Origin: Brucella daejeonensis
GTDB lineage: Bacteria > Pseudomonadota > Alphaproteobacteria > Rhizobiales > Rhizobiaceae
Assembly: GCF_014199265.1 (NCBI RefSeq)
Contig: NZ_JACIJG010000006.1
Span: 124,001 to 188,000, forward strand
DNA: 64,000 nt
Direction of reading: 5' to 3'
Position 1 is the first letter of the stretch, and the number at the start of each line of letters is the position of its first letter. Made by a program: the position numbers and the translations under genes. Under the pieces are notes generated by a model. It did no database searches. It worked only from the letters and a program-made list of their open reading frames with translations, and was not told where the DNA came from. Shown piece after piece: positions 1 to 8,916 of the stretch.

Positions 1-298
1 CGCCAATAGCTTGCGCGATACCTATCCGTGGATGCCGCGCGCCCTCGTCCATCATTATGGGCGGCTCTATGGCGCACGCACCAAGGACGTTGTTGCCGAT
101 GCACGGAACCTTGCAGGGCTGGGCCGTCATTTCGGCGGCAATTTCCATGAGGCGGAAGTGCGTTACCTGATGGCCAGGGAATGGGCGAAGACGGCGGAAG
201 ACATCCTCTATCGCCGCACCAAGCATTACCTGCACCTGACCGAAGCCGAACGCGCCGCTTTCGTGGAATGGTTCGACAATACCAGAATCACCGCTTGA
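1..298 (+). CDS. eryB: Erythritol-phosphate dehydrogenase EryB, C-terminal end (5' truncated by window)
   Basis: The reading frame is open from base 2 and ends with TGA at 298, so only about the last 98 residues are present. The tail resembles the C-terminal domain of FAD-dependent glycerol-3-phosphate dehydrogenases (GlpD family). The identity comes mainly from context: it lies 9 bp upstream of eryC and eryD, the order of the Brucella ery operon. There, EryB oxidises phosphorylated erythritol to a tetrulose phosphate at the membrane. The FAD-binding part lies outside the window. Confidence 0.82.
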   Translation, partial: ANSLRDTYPWMPRALVHHYGRLYGARTKDVVADARNLAGLGRHFGGNFHEAEVRYLMAREWAKTAEDILYRRTKHYLHLTEAERAAFVEWFDNTRITA

Positions 299-307
299 GG
301 ACACACC

Positions 308-1240
308 ATGGCCCTTACGCTTTCGCTGAATACCAATCCGCTGGTCAATCGCTTTGCCGAACCGGGCGACCTGATCGAAACGGTTGCCCGCGACCTGCGC
401 CTGCGCGACCTTCAGCTTACCCATGAGTTCATCAATCCGAGCTGGCGCGCCTCGACCATCCGCCGCCTGACCCGCGACATGGATAAGGCCTTGCAGCGCA
501 CCGGCGTCCGCGTCACCTCCGGCATGACCGGCCCCTATGGCCGCCTCAATCATTTCGGCCACCCCGACGCAGAAGTGCGCCGCTATTATATCGACTGGTT
601 CAAGACCTTCGCCGACATCATCGGCGATCTTGGCGGCAAGTCGGTCGGCACGCAGTTCGCCATCTTCACCTATAAGGATTTCGACGATCCGGCGCGCCGC
701 GAAGAGCTTATCAGGATCGCTATCGACTGCTGGGCGGAAGTGGCCGACCACGCGGCGGGCGCGGGCCTCGACCATGTGTTCTGGGAGCCGATGAGCATCG
801 GGCGCGAATTCGGCGAGACGATTGCCGAATGCATGAAGCTCCAGCACCGTCTGACCGCCGCCGACATGGCAATCCCGATGTGGATGATGGCCGATATCGA
901 CCACGGCGACGTGACCTCGTCCAACCCCGACGACTACGACCCGTACGCCTGGGCGCGGGCAGTGCCGAAAGTCTCGCCGATCATCCATATCAAGCAGAGC
1001 CTGATGGACAAGGGCGGGCACCGTCCCTTCACGGCCGCGTTCAACGCCAAAGGCCGCATCCAGCCCGAACCGCTGCTGAAAGCCTTTGCCGAAGGCGGTG
1101 CCGTGGATAATGAAATCTGCCTTGAACTTTCCTTCAAGGAGCGCGAGCCGAACGATCGCGAGGTCATTCCGCAGATCGCGGAAAGTGTGGCTTTCTGGGC
1201 ACCGCACATTGACACCGGCGCTAAGGACTTGAAGATATAG
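308..1240 (+). CDS. eryC: L-tetrulose-4-phosphate racemase EryC (TIM-barrel sugar isomerase)
   Basis: This 310-residue protein has the xylose-isomerase/AP-endonuclease-2 TIM-barrel pattern, with acidic and histidine residues spread along the chain (for example FWEPMS near 159 and DIDHGD near 197). In Brucella, EryC was shown to be the racemase/isomerase acting on the tetrulose phosphate made by EryB. The ATG at 308 follows a GAGGA ribosome site directly after eryB, so the two genes are co-transcribed. The length is normal and no damage is seen. The function is transferred from Brucella by gene order and fold. Confidence 0.9.
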   Translation: MALTLSLNTNPLVNRFAEPGDLIETVARDLRLRDLQLTHEFINPSWRASTIRRLTRDMDKALQRTGVRVTSGMTGPYGRLNHFGHPDAEVRRYYIDWFKTFADIIGDLGGKSVGTQFAIFTYKDFDDPARREELIRIAIDCWAEVADHAAGAGLDHVFWEPMSIGREFGETIAECMKLQHRLTAADMAIPMWMMADIDHGDVTSSNPDDYDPYAWARAVPKVSPIIHIKQSLMDKGGHRPFTAAFNAKGRIQPEPLLKAFAEGGAVDNEICLELSFKEREPNDREVIPQIAESVAFWAPHIDTGAKDLKI

Positions 1241-1269
1241 GGCAATCAGGAACGGGAACGCTTTCTACA

Positions 1270-2220
1270 ATGGCGGATGCTGACGATTCACTGGCGCTGC
1301 GCGCCGCCTGGCTCCATTTCGTGGGAGGCATGACCCAGTCGGCCGTTGCCAAGCGGCTCGGCCTGCCTTCGGTGAAAGCACATCGCCTGATTGCCAAGGC
1401 CGTTGCCGACGGTGCGGTGAAAGTGAGCATCGACGGCGACATCACCGAATGCATCGATCTTGAGAACCGCCTCGCCGACATATACGGCCTGCATTACTGC
1501 GAGGTCGCGCCCGACATTGGCGAGGAAGGCCTGCCGCTGATGGTCCTCGGCCATGCGGGCGCGGATTTTCTGCGGCGCGAGATCGAGCATGGCGATCATG
1601 AAGTCATCGGCATCGGCCATGGCCGCACATTGTCCGCCGCCGTCAGCTACATGCCGCGCGTCGCCGCCAGCAATGTGCGCTTCGTTTCCCTGCTCGGCGG
1701 CCTGACGCGCAATTTCGCCGCCAACCCGCATGACGTGATGCACCGCATCGCAGAGAAGACCGGGATGCCCGCCTATGTGATGCCGGTGCCCTTCTTCGCC
1801 AATACGGCGGAAGACCGCGAAGTGCTGCTCGCCCAGCGCGGCGTCACCACGGTTTTCGACATGGGTTGCAGCGCGGAACTGAAGATCGTCGGCATCGGCA
1901 CAGTGGACGCGCAGGCGCAGCTCGTCACATCCGGCATGATAGAATTGAATGAAGTCGAGGAAATTGCGAACCTCGGCGGCGTCGGTGAAATGCTGGGTCA
2001 TTTCTTCGATGCCAGCGGCCAGCGGCTCGAAACGGCACTCACCGCCCGCACCATAGCCGCCTCGGTGGAAAACGCCGATATGAGCCGAATCATCGGGCTT
2101 GCCGGTGGTCTTTCCAAGGCCGAAGCCATTCGCGCCGTGCTGAAAAGCGGTCGCCTCTACGGCCTCATCACCGACGAACGCACCGCAAGGGCACTCGTCG
2201 GGGAGCCGGAGAGAAAATAA
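1270..2220 (+). CDS. eryD: Erythritol operon regulator EryD (SorC/DeoR-type sugar-binding regulator)
   Basis: The protein has 316 residues. Residues about 10-50 form a helix-turn-helix (MTQSAVAKRLGLPSVKAHRL). The rest is a SorC-type sugar-phosphate-binding domain. In Brucella, EryD represses the ery operon and erythritol or its metabolites relieve the repression. It is the last gene of the eryABCD order, 29 bp after eryC, so it probably regulates its own transcription unit. The ery promoter is upstream of this window. Confidence 0.9.
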   Translation: MADADDSLALRAAWLHFVGGMTQSAVAKRLGLPSVKAHRLIAKAVADGAVKVSIDGDITECIDLENRLADIYGLHYCEVAPDIGEEGLPLMVLGHAGADFLRREIEHGDHEVIGIGHGRTLSAAVSYMPRVAASNVRFVSLLGGLTRNFAANPHDVMHRIAEKTGMPAYVMPVPFFANTAEDREVLLAQRGVTTVFDMGCSAELKIVGIGTVDAQAQLVTSGMIELNEVEEIANLGGVGEMLGHFFDASGQRLETALTARTIAASVENADMSRIIGLAGGLSKAEAIRAVLKSGRLYGLITDERTARALVGEPERK

Positions 2221-2222
2221 CA

Positions 2223-2265
2223 AAATCACATTTTACCAATGGATTTTTTTGTTATTTTGTGATTT
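2223..2265. promoter_or_regulatory. Inverted repeat between eryD and the DeoR gene, candidate operator
   Basis: A perfect 8-bp inverted repeat (AAATCACA at 2223-2230, TGTGATTT at 2258-2265) lies in an AT-rich gap 43 bp before the GTG start of the DeoR-family gene. Its position suggests an operator for EryD or for autoregulation by the DeoR protein. This is inferred from symmetry and position only. Confidence 0.4.
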
Positions 2266-2307
2266 AACGTCGCGTATCAGATGCTCCGCCAATAGATCGG
2301 ACAAAGC

Positions 2308-3072
2308 GTGAAGCGCGACGACAGACGACAGGCGATCATAAACCTTCTCATCGAAAATCAGGCCGTCGACCTCGACGATCTGGCGGATCGGTTTGCGGTT
2401 TCCAAAATGACGATCCACCGCGATCTCGACTCGCTGGAACATTCCGGCGTGCTGCGCAAGGTGCGCGGCGGCGCGACCATCGATACGGGCACCCAGTTCG
2501 AGAGCGATTTCCGCTTCCGCGAGCGGCAGGACGGAGAAGCCAAGCAGAAGATGGCCCGCGCCGCGCTCGAACTGGTCGAGCCGGGCATGACCGTGATGGT
2601 CAATGACGGTTCCATGGCGGCGGTCCTCGGCGGTCTGCTCCTGGAAAAGCGCCCGCTGACGGTCATCACCAACAATGCCGTCATCATCGAGGAACTGAAG
2701 GGCGAGAGCGGGATCAACCTCATTGCGCTCGGCGGCGTTTTCTCGGCCAAGTTCAATGCATTCTTCGGAATCCTGACGGAAGAGGCCCTGTCGCACCTGA
2801 GCGCCGACATCGCCTTCATCTCGTCGCCCGCCGTGAATGGGCAGCTTGTCTATCACATGGACGAGAATGTGGTGCGCACCAAGCGCGCCATGACCGCATC
2901 CGCCGCCCGCACCTGCCTTCTGGTCAATCATCAGCGGTTCGGGCGCCCAGCCCTCCATGTCATGGCCAACCTGTCCGATTTCGACGCGATCATCACCGAC
3001 TCATCCCCCAGCGCGACGGTTCTGGACGATCTGGAGCAGGCCGGGATCAGACTGACAATAGCAGCAGACTAG
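2308..3072 (+). CDS. DeoR-family transcriptional regulator of the erythritol cluster
   Basis: This is a 254-residue DeoR/GlpR-type repressor. An N-terminal winged helix-turn-helix (about residues 5-55, including VSKMTIHRDLDSLE) is followed by a sugar-phosphate-sensing domain with the NDGS and TNN motifs of the family. It starts with GTG at 2308 after a GGACAAAG ribosome site. It ends 12 bp before tpiA2, so it is probably co-transcribed with tpiA2-rpiB. It likely senses a tetrose or triose phosphate and controls this second half of the pathway. The effector is unknown from sequence. Confidence 0.85.
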   Translation: MKRDDRRQAIINLLIENQAVDLDDLADRFAVSKMTIHRDLDSLEHSGVLRKVRGGATIDTGTQFESDFRFRERQDGEAKQKMARAALELVEPGMTVMVNDGSMAAVLGGLLLEKRPLTVITNNAVIIEELKGESGINLIALGGVFSAKFNAFFGILTEEALSHLSADIAFISSPAVNGQLVYHMDENVVRTKRAMTASAARTCLLVNHQRFGRPALHVMANLSDFDAIITDSSPSATVLDDLEQAGIRLTIAAD

Positions 3073-3084
3073 GAACAGTTACGC

Positions 3085-3870
3085 ATGACCAGATTCTGGG
3101 TTGGAACGAGTTGGAAAATGAACAAGACGCTGGCCGAGGCCCGTGTCTTCGCGCAAGCGCTGAAAGCCGCCGACGACAACCGCTCCGCCGACATCCAGCG
3201 CTTTGTCATCCCGCCCTTCACCGCCGTTCGCGAAGTGAAGGAAATCCTGTCCGGCACCTCCGTCAAGGCTGGCGCGCAGAACATGCATTGGGCCGATCAG
3301 GGCGCATGGACCGGCGAAATTTCGCCGCTCATGCTGAAAGACTGCAATCTCGACATCGTCGAGCTTGGCCATTCCGAGCGCCGTGAACATTTCGGCGAGA
3401 CCAACGAGACGGTTGGCCTGAAAGTGGAAGCTGCCGTGCGCCACGGCCTGATCCCGCTCATCTGCATCGGCGAGACGCTGGACGACCGCGAAAGCGGTCG
3501 CGCGGCGGAAGTGCTCGCGGAAGAAGTGCACGGCGCGCTTTCCAAACTCTCCGACGGGCAGAAGAAGGCTGAAATCCTGTTCGCCTATGAGCCGGTCTGG
3601 GCGATCGGCGAGAACGGGATTCCGGCTTCCGCCGATTATGCCGATGCGCGGCAGGCCGAAATCATTGCGGTTGCGGAAGGCATTCTCGGACGCCGTGTGC
3701 CGTGCCTTTATGGCGGCTCGGTCAATCCCGGCAATTGTGAAGAACTCATCGCCTGCCCGCATATCGACGGCCTGTTCATCGGCCGTTCGGCATGGAACGT
3801 GGAAGGCTATCTCGACATTCTGGACAAATGCGCCAGAAAAATTACATCCAGTCAAGGAGTAACATCATGA
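3085..3870 (+). CDS. eryH: D-tetrulose-4-phosphate isomerase EryH (TpiA2, triose-phosphate isomerase paralogue)
   Basis: The protein is a 261-residue triose-phosphate-isomerase fold with the catalytic residues intact: Lys in SWKMNK near residue 10, His in GHSERR near 93, and Glu in [10 protein letters not shown] near 170. In Brucella this second TpiA copy, linked to ery, converts D-3-tetrulose-4-phosphate toward D-erythrulose/erythrose phosphate rather than serving glycolysis. A GGAAC ribosome site precedes the ATG. The stop overlaps the next start (ATGA at 3867-3870), indicating translational coupling to rpiB. Confidence 0.88.
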   Translation: MTRFWVGTSWKMNKTLAEARVFAQALKAADDNRSADIQRFVIPPFTAVREVKEILSGTSVKAGAQNMHWADQGAWTGEISPLMLKDCNLDIVELGHSERREHFGETNETVGLKVEAAVRHGLIPLICIGETLDDRESGRAAEVLAEEVHGALSKLSDGQKKAEILFAYEPVWAIGENGIPASADYADARQAEIIAVAEGILGRRVPCLYGGSVNPGNCEELIACPHIDGLFIGRSAWNVEGYLDILDKCARKITSSQGVTS

Positions 3871-4322
3871 AAATTGCAGTAGCAGGCGACAGCGCCGGTG
3901 AAGGTCTGGCCAAGGTTCTCGCCGACTATCTCAAGGACCGTTTCGAAGTGTCCGAAATCTCGCGCACGGACGCCGGGCCGGACGCGTTCTACGCCAACCT
4001 CTCCGACCGCGTGGCTTCCGCCGTTCTGGACGGCACCTATGACCGCGCGATCCTCGTCTGCGGCACCGGCATCGGCGTCTGCATCGCCGCCAACAAGGTT
4101 CCGGGCATCCGCGCGGCGCTGACGCACGACACCTATTCGGCGGAGCGCGCGGCGCTTTCCAACAATGCGCAGATCATCACCATGGGCGCGCGCGTCATCG
4201 GCACGGAAGTGGCCAAGACCATTGCCGACGCCTTCCTCGCCCAGACCTTCGATGAAGCAGGCCGTTCGGCCGGCAATGTCAACGCCATCAACGACGTCGA
4301 CGCCAAGTACAACAAGGCCTGA
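3867..4322 (+). CDS. eryI: D-erythrose-4-phosphate isomerase EryI (RpiB family)
   Basis: The protein has 151 residues. It is an RpiB/LacAB-type isomerase with the active-site segment [20 protein letters not shown] near residues 66-85 and the SNNAQII region that follows. In Brucella, EryI makes D-erythrose-4-phosphate, the product of erythritol catabolism that enters the pentose phosphate pathway. The start at 3867 is set by the ATGA overlap with eryH and an AAGGAG site at 3854. A strong hairpin terminator follows, ending the unit. Confidence 0.88.
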   Translation: MKIAVAGDSAGEGLAKVLADYLKDRFEVSEISRTDAGPDAFYANLSDRVASAVLDGTYDRAILVCGTGIGVCIAANKVPGIRAALTHDTYSAERAALSNNAQIITMGARVIGTEVAKTIADAFLAQTFDEAGRSAGNVNAINDVDAKYNKA

Positions 4323-4342
4323 TCGGCCAGTCTCTAAAAAGC

Positions 4343-4373
4343 AGAAAAGCGGCCAAAGGCCGCTTTTCTTTTG
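4343..4373. terminator. Bidirectional intrinsic terminator between eryI and fba
   Basis: A 12-bp perfect stem (4343-4354 with 4358-4369) and a 3-nt loop are flanked by T-rich sequence on both strands. It ends the ery unit on the + strand and the tkt-glpX-fba unit on the - strand. Confidence 0.9.
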
Positions 4374-4388
4374 CCGTATCGGCAGAAT

Positions 4389-5453
4389 TTAGCTGAACTT
4401 CGGGTCCAGCGTGCCGTCGCGATAGCGCTTTGCCATGTCGGCAAGCGGGATCGGGCGGATGGATGCCGCATGACCGGCAGTGCCGAATTGCTCGAAACGC
4501 TCCTTGCAGAGCTTGGTCATCGCAGCCATTGCGGGCTTGAGATATTTGCGCGGATCGAATTCGCTCGGATCTTCCTGCAGCACGCGGCGGATCTGGCCGG
4601 TCAGCGCCATGCGGTTATCGGTATCGATATTGATCTTGCGCACGCCGTGCTTGATGCCGCGCTGGATTTCCTCGACCGGCACACCCCAGGTCGGCTTCAT
4701 CTCACCACCGAACTTGTTGATGATGTCCTGCAATTCCTGCGGCACGGACGACGAGCCATGCATCACCAGATGCGTATTCGGCAGCTTGCGATGAATTTCC
4801 TCGATCACATGCATGGCAAGCACGGAGCCGTCCGGCTTGCGGGTGAACTTGTAGGCGCCGTGCGAGGTGCCCATGGCAATTGCCAGCGCGTCCACCTTGG
4901 TCTCGCGCACGAATTTCACCGCTTCGTCCGGGTCGGTGAGAAGCTGGTCGTGCGACAGCACGCCTTCCGCGCCGTGACCGTCTTCCGCATCGCCCATGCC
5001 GGTTTCGAGCGAACCCAGAACGCCCAGTTCGCCTTCGACCGAAATGCCGCCCAGATGCGACATCTCGCTGACCTGGCGCGTGACCGAGACGTTATAGTCC
5101 CAGTCGGCAGGGGTCTTGCCGTCGGCCTTGAGCGAGCCGTCCATCATGACCGAGGTGAAGCCTGCCTGAATGGCGGTCATGCAGGTCGCGGCTTCGTTGC
5201 CGTGGTCGAGGTGAACGCAGACGGGAATATGCGGATAGATTTCCGTCACCGCATCCATCATGTGACGGAGCATGATGTCGTTGGCATAGGCGCGCGCGCC
5301 GCGCGAAGCCTGCAGGATGACCGGCGCGTCGACGGCATCCGCCGCTTCCATGATGGCCAGCGCCTGTTCCATGTTGTTGATGTTGAATGCCGGTACGCCG
5401 TAACCCTTTTCAGCGGCGTGATCGAGCAATTGCCGCAGCGTAATGCGCGCCAT
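4389..5453 (-). CDS. fba: Fructose-bisphosphate aldolase, class II (CbbA/Fba type)
   Basis: This is a 354-residue class II, zinc-dependent aldolase. The metal-binding and active-site segments are present: HLDHG near 82-86, SVMMDGS near 101, and the GTSHG and HGSSS glycine-rich phosphate sites. It is the last gene of tkt-glpX-fba, 34 bp after glpX. It condenses dihydroxyacetone phosphate with glyceraldehyde-3-phosphate. With erythrose-4-phosphate, enzymes of this family can also make sedoheptulose bisphosphate, which fits its position beside the ery genes (inference). Confidence 0.92.
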   Translation of the reverse strand: MARITLRQLLDHAAEKGYGVPAFNINNMEQALAIMEAADAVDAPVILQASRGARAYANDIMLRHMMDAVTEIYPHIPVCVHLDHGNEAATCMTAIQAGFTSVMMDGSLKADGKTPADWDYNVSVTRQVSEMSHLGGISVEGELGVLGSLETGMGDAEDGHGAEGVLSHDQLLTDPDEAVKFVRETKVDALAIAMGTSHGAYKFTRKPDGSVLAMHVIEEIHRKLPNTHLVMHGSSSVPQELQDIINKFGGEMKPTWGVPVEEIQRGIKHGVRKINIDTDNRMALTGQIRRVLQEDPSEFDPRKYLKPAMAAMTKLCKERFEQFGTAGHAASIRPIPLADMAKRYRDGTLDPKFS

Positions 5454-5487
5454 TTTCCAGACTCCCTTGAATTCTCAACTGATCAGA

Positions 5488-6510
5488 CTATTTCGCGAAA
5501 TATTCGCCGAGGATATCCACCTCTTCGGCCACGCCGAACACCAGCGCGCTGCGCTCGTGATAGGTTTGCGGCACGATGTCGAGGATCGGCAATGCACCGT
5601 TGGTTGCCTTGCCCCCGGCCTCGCGGCAGAGGAAGGCAATCGGATTGGCTTCGTAGACGAGCCGCAGGCGGCCGTTTTCGTAGCCGGGGCGGCTGTCGTT
5701 CACATAGAAGAACAGGCCCCCGCGCTGCATGATGCGGTGCATGTCGCCCACCGCCGCACCGAGCCAGCGCATATTGAAACTGCGTCCGCGCGGACCGTTC
5801 TTGCCGGTAAACGCATCATCGACATAGGCCTTCATGCCCGCCGACAGATGATGGTAGACCGATGCATTGAAGGCCAGTTCCGAGGCGCGCTCGGGCAGGG
5901 TCACATTGCGGCGCGTGATGTGGAAAATGCCGCTCGCCGGATCGAAGGTCGCGAAAATCACGCCGTCGCCGACCGAAAAGCCGAGATCGACCGAATTGCC
6001 GTAGGAAACGTAGCCAGCCGCGATCTGGCGGTTGCCCGGTTGCAGGAAAGGCTCGTCCGCATCGGCCGGGAAGATCGAGAAGATCGTGCCGAGCGGCGCG
6101 CCGAGGCCGACATTGCCCGAACCGTCGAGCGGATCGATGGCGACCGCGAGCAGTCCGCCGCTCTTGCCCGCCACGGGAAGGTCAGCTTCTTCCGACAGGA
6201 TGGAGGCGACGCCCGCCCCGATCAGAAGCTCGACGAACAGGTTATGCGACCCGACGTCGATGCTCTTCTGCTGGTCCTGGTCGCTGTTGACGCCGACGAG
6301 CTTGCCCGGATTGCCGGGAAGCGAGCCGCGGGCGATGCGGCCCGCAAGGCGGGTCGCTCCGGCCAGAATGGCCTTGATCGCGTCGGCGGTCGCAAGACGC
6401 AGCGCATCCTTGCCGGCCCAGCCGTCGAGATAGGCGCCGACCGCTTCCGCTTCCACGCGGTCGCTATCGCCTGCAAGAACCAGTGGTGAAAAATTGCCAG
6501 CCATCGTCAT
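5488..6510 (-). CDS. glpX: Fructose-1,6-bisphosphatase class II (GlpX)
   Basis: This 340-residue protein belongs to the GlpX phosphatase family of the lithium-sensitive phosphatase fold. The AIDPLDGSGN motif near 130 holds the metal-binding aspartates. It dephosphorylates fructose-1,6-bisphosphate for gluconeogenesis and possibly sedoheptulose-1,7-bisphosphate. Its ATG overlaps the tkt stop (ATGA at 6507-6510), so it is translated coupled to transketolase. It serves to recycle carbon from erythrose-4-phosphate upward. Confidence 0.9.
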   Translation of the reverse strand: MTMAGNFSPLVLAGDSDRVEAEAVGAYLDGWAGKDALRLATADAIKAILAGATRLAGRIARGSLPGNPGKLVGVNSDQDQQKSIDVGSHNLFVELLIGAGVASILSEEADLPVAGKSGGLLAVAIDPLDGSGNVGLGAPLGTIFSIFPADADEPFLQPGNRQIAAGYVSYGNSVDLGFSVGDGVIFATFDPASGIFHITRRNVTLPERASELAFNASVYHHLSAGMKAYVDDAFTGKNGPRGRSFNMRWLGAAVGDMHRIMQRGGLFFYVNDSRPGYENGRLRLVYEANPIAFLCREAGGKATNGALPILDIVPQTYHERSALVFGVAEEVDILGEYFAK

Positions 6511-8507
6511 TTACCCTGCTCCAGCAGAAACTTGGCGCGGGCGACAACCGCCTCGACCGTGATACCGAATTTTTCGTAGAGCACATCGGCGGGCGCCGAC
6601 GCGCCGAAACCGTTCATGCCCATGACATCGTCTTCGCTGTCCACATAGCGCGTCCAGCCGAACTTGCCCGCAGCCTCGACCGCCACGCGCGGAACGTTAC
6701 CCAGAACGCCCTCGCGGTATTCCCTGCCCTGCTTTTCGAACAGGTCCCAGCTCGGCATGGAAACGACCGCGGCGGCAATGCCCTCTTCGGCCAGCTTTTC
6801 GGCAGCCTTGACCGCAAGCGAGACTTCCGTGCCCGTGGCAAGCAATGTGACCTGACGGTCGCCATTCGCTTCCCGCAGCACATAGGCGCCGCGCGCGGAA
6901 AGGTTTTCGCCATTGTCGCCGCGAAGCTGCGGCACGTTCTGGCGCGAGAGAGCCAGAACCGAAGGCGTGTGCGGATCGGATAGCGCGACGGCCCAGCATT
7001 CCAGCGTTTCAATCGTATCCGCCGGGCGGAACACATGCAGGTTCGGCATGGCGCGCAGGCTGGCCAGATGTTCGACCGGCTGGTGCGTCGGCCCGTCCTC
7101 GCCAAGCCCGATGGAGTCATGCGTCAGGACATGGATGACGCGCACGCCCATCAGCGCCGAAAGGCGGATCGCATTGCGCGCATAATCCGAGAACACCATG
7201 AAGGTGCCGCCATAGGGGATGAAACCGCCATGGACCGCGATGCCGTTCATCGCCGCGCCCATCGCGAATTCGCGCACGCCATAGCTGACATAGCGGCCGC
7301 TCTTTTCCGGCGTGAAATCGCTGTCCACGGCCGCAACGCGGGTCAGGTTGGAATGGGTGAGATCGGCGGAGCCGCCGATCATTTCCGGCAGGGCGGCAGT
7401 CAGGCTTTCAAGCGCGATCTGGCTTGCCTTGCGGGTCGCGACAGTCTGCGGCTTGTCGAGCAGGCGCTGCCTTGCATCCGCGACGGCCTTTTCGAAAGCT
7501 TCCGGCAGGGTGCCTGCGATGCGGCGGTCGAATTCGGCGCGTTCGGCTTGCGGCAGCGCATCGATGCGCGTCTGCCAGGCTTCGCGTTCGGCAGCGCCGC
7601 GCGCACCGGCTTCACGCCAGGCATCGAGCAGCGGGGCCGGAATTTCGAAGGCTTCCGCCGTCCAGCCGAGAGCGGCCTTGGTGGCGGCATTTTCAGCGGC
7701 ACCCAGCGGCGCGCCATGCACGCCGCTCGTTCCGGCGCGGTTCGGCGAACCATAGCCGATGACCGTCTTGAGCGCGATCAGCGTCGGACGGTCAGCCTGA
7801 GCCCTGGCGCGGGTCAGCGCGGCGTCGATTGCGTCATGATCGTGCCCGTCCACCTTCTCGACGTTCCAGCCGCAAGCCTTGAACTTGGCCGGTATATCGT
7901 CGGTGAAGGCGATTTCGGTGCTGCCGTCGATGGTGATGCCATTATCGTCGTAAAGCACGATCAGCTTGCCGAGGCGAAGATGACCGGCGAGCGAAACCGC
8001 TTCCTGCCCCACGCCTTCCATCAGGCACCCGTCGCCGCAGAACACATAGGTGCGGTGATCGACGATATCCTTGCCGAACTGATCGGCCAGGGCACGCTCG
8101 GCGATCGCCATGCCGACCGAGCTTGCAAGCCCCTGCCCCAGCGGGCCGGTGGTCAGCTCGACGCCTTCCGTATGACCGTATTCCGGGTGACCGGCGGTCT
8201 TCGAACCCCACTGGCGGAAGTTCTTCAATTCGTCGAGGGACACGTCCTTGTAACCGGCCAGATAGAGCGCGCTGTAAAGCAGCATCGAGCCATGGCCGTT
8301 GGACAATACGAAACGGTCGCGGTCGGCCCAATGCGGCGCCGAGGCGTCATATTTCAGATGCTTCGAGAACAGAACGACTGCGGCATCAGCCATGCCGAGC
8401 GGCATTCCGGGGTGGCCGGAATTGGCGGCGTCCACCGCATCGATCGACAGCGCGCGAATACAGTTGGCGAGCTGTAGCATATCTGATACGGGCGGGGCGA
8501 AATTCAT
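6507..8507 (-). CDS. tkt: Transketolase
   Basis: The protein has 666 residues from the ATG at 8507. It carries the thiamine-diphosphate motif (GDGCLMEGV near 150-158), the NGHGSML segment near 64, and the C-terminal pyrimidine-binding and transketolase domains. The ATG was chosen because a GGAGG site sits 9 nt upstream. An upstream in-frame TTG (8516) directly abuts that site. Transketolase consumes erythrose-4-phosphate, the product of eryC/H/I, which may be why this operon lies here. Confidence 0.93.
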   Translation of the reverse strand: MNFAPPVSDMLQLANCIRALSIDAVDAANSGHPGMPLGMADAAVVLFSKHLKYDASAPHWADRDRFVLSNGHGSMLLYSALYLAGYKDVSLDELKNFRQWGSKTAGHPEYGHTEGVELTTGPLGQGLASSVGMAIAERALADQFGKDIVDHRTYVFCGDGCLMEGVGQEAVSLAGHLRLGKLIVLYDDNGITIDGSTEIAFTDDIPAKFKACGWNVEKVDGHDHDAIDAALTRARAQADRPTLIALKTVIGYGSPNRAGTSGVHGAPLGAAENAATKAALGWTAEAFEIPAPLLDAWREAGARGAAEREAWQTRIDALPQAERAEFDRRIAGTLPEAFEKAVADARQRLLDKPQTVATRKASQIALESLTAALPEMIGGSADLTHSNLTRVAAVDSDFTPEKSGRYVSYGVREFAMGAAMNGIAVHGGFIPYGGTFMVFSDYARNAIRLSALMGVRVIHVLTHDSIGLGEDGPTHQPVEHLASLRAMPNLHVFRPADTIETLECWAVALSDPHTPSVLALSRQNVPQLRGDNGENLSARGAYVLREANGDRQVTLLATGTEVSLAVKAAEKLAEEGIAAAVVSMPSWDLFEKQGREYREGVLGNVPRVAVEAAGKFGWTRYVDSEDDVMGMNGFGASAPADVLYEKFGITVEAVVARAKFLLEQGK

Positions 8508-8857
8508 CGGCGGCAACCTCCTGCCAAAAGCAAAGCCTCAAGCATTTCCGGCAAAGGAAACCCGGTTCCGGTGCCGATATGCGAAAAACAAAAAGCGGAA
8601 GCGCATTGCATCGATGCGAAGGGACGCGATTGGGTGCGACGCGCTTTGCTGCCCGATATTCCCGGCCTTTACGACCGGTGTCTCAGGCATCAGTCCCGGT
8701 AACACCCTTTCCAAAGCATAACAATACGGCCATAACATTATAACGATTTAAATGTGATATTGAGTGTGATTTTTCTTGTCCCATCCCCGTTTTCGGCCCT
8801 TTCGGGAGGCGAAAACGGGCCTGTCCGGCTGCGACTCACCTTTCAGAATGCGAAAAA
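8508..8857. other. Intergenic region upstream of tkt
   Basis: This stretch of about 350 bp has no convincing gene. It must contain the tkt promoter, read leftward. An AT-rich section at about 8710-8780 is the likeliest place, but no clear consensus was found. Short open frames here have no family likeness and no ribosome site. Confidence 0.5.
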
Positions 8858-8885
8858 GCAGCCCGCGGCCTGAGCCGCGGACTGC
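8858..8885. terminator. Terminator downstream of nnrS
   Basis: A 12-bp stem (8858-8869 with 8874-8885, one mismatch) has a 4-nt loop. Five T residues follow it on the - strand, and a shorter T run on the + strand. It ends the pseudoazurin-nnrS unit. Confidence 0.85.
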
Positions 8886-8916
8886 CTTTTGGATATGGCA
8901 TTGAAAGCAGATGACG

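Noticed and set aside
4371-5732. Long + strand open frame of 453 codons
   Set aside because: It lies antisense to fba and the glpX end; composition follows from high GC in the opposite coding strand and it has no family features.
7035-8477. 480-codon + strand open frame
   Set aside because: It is a shadow of transketolase on the opposite strand.
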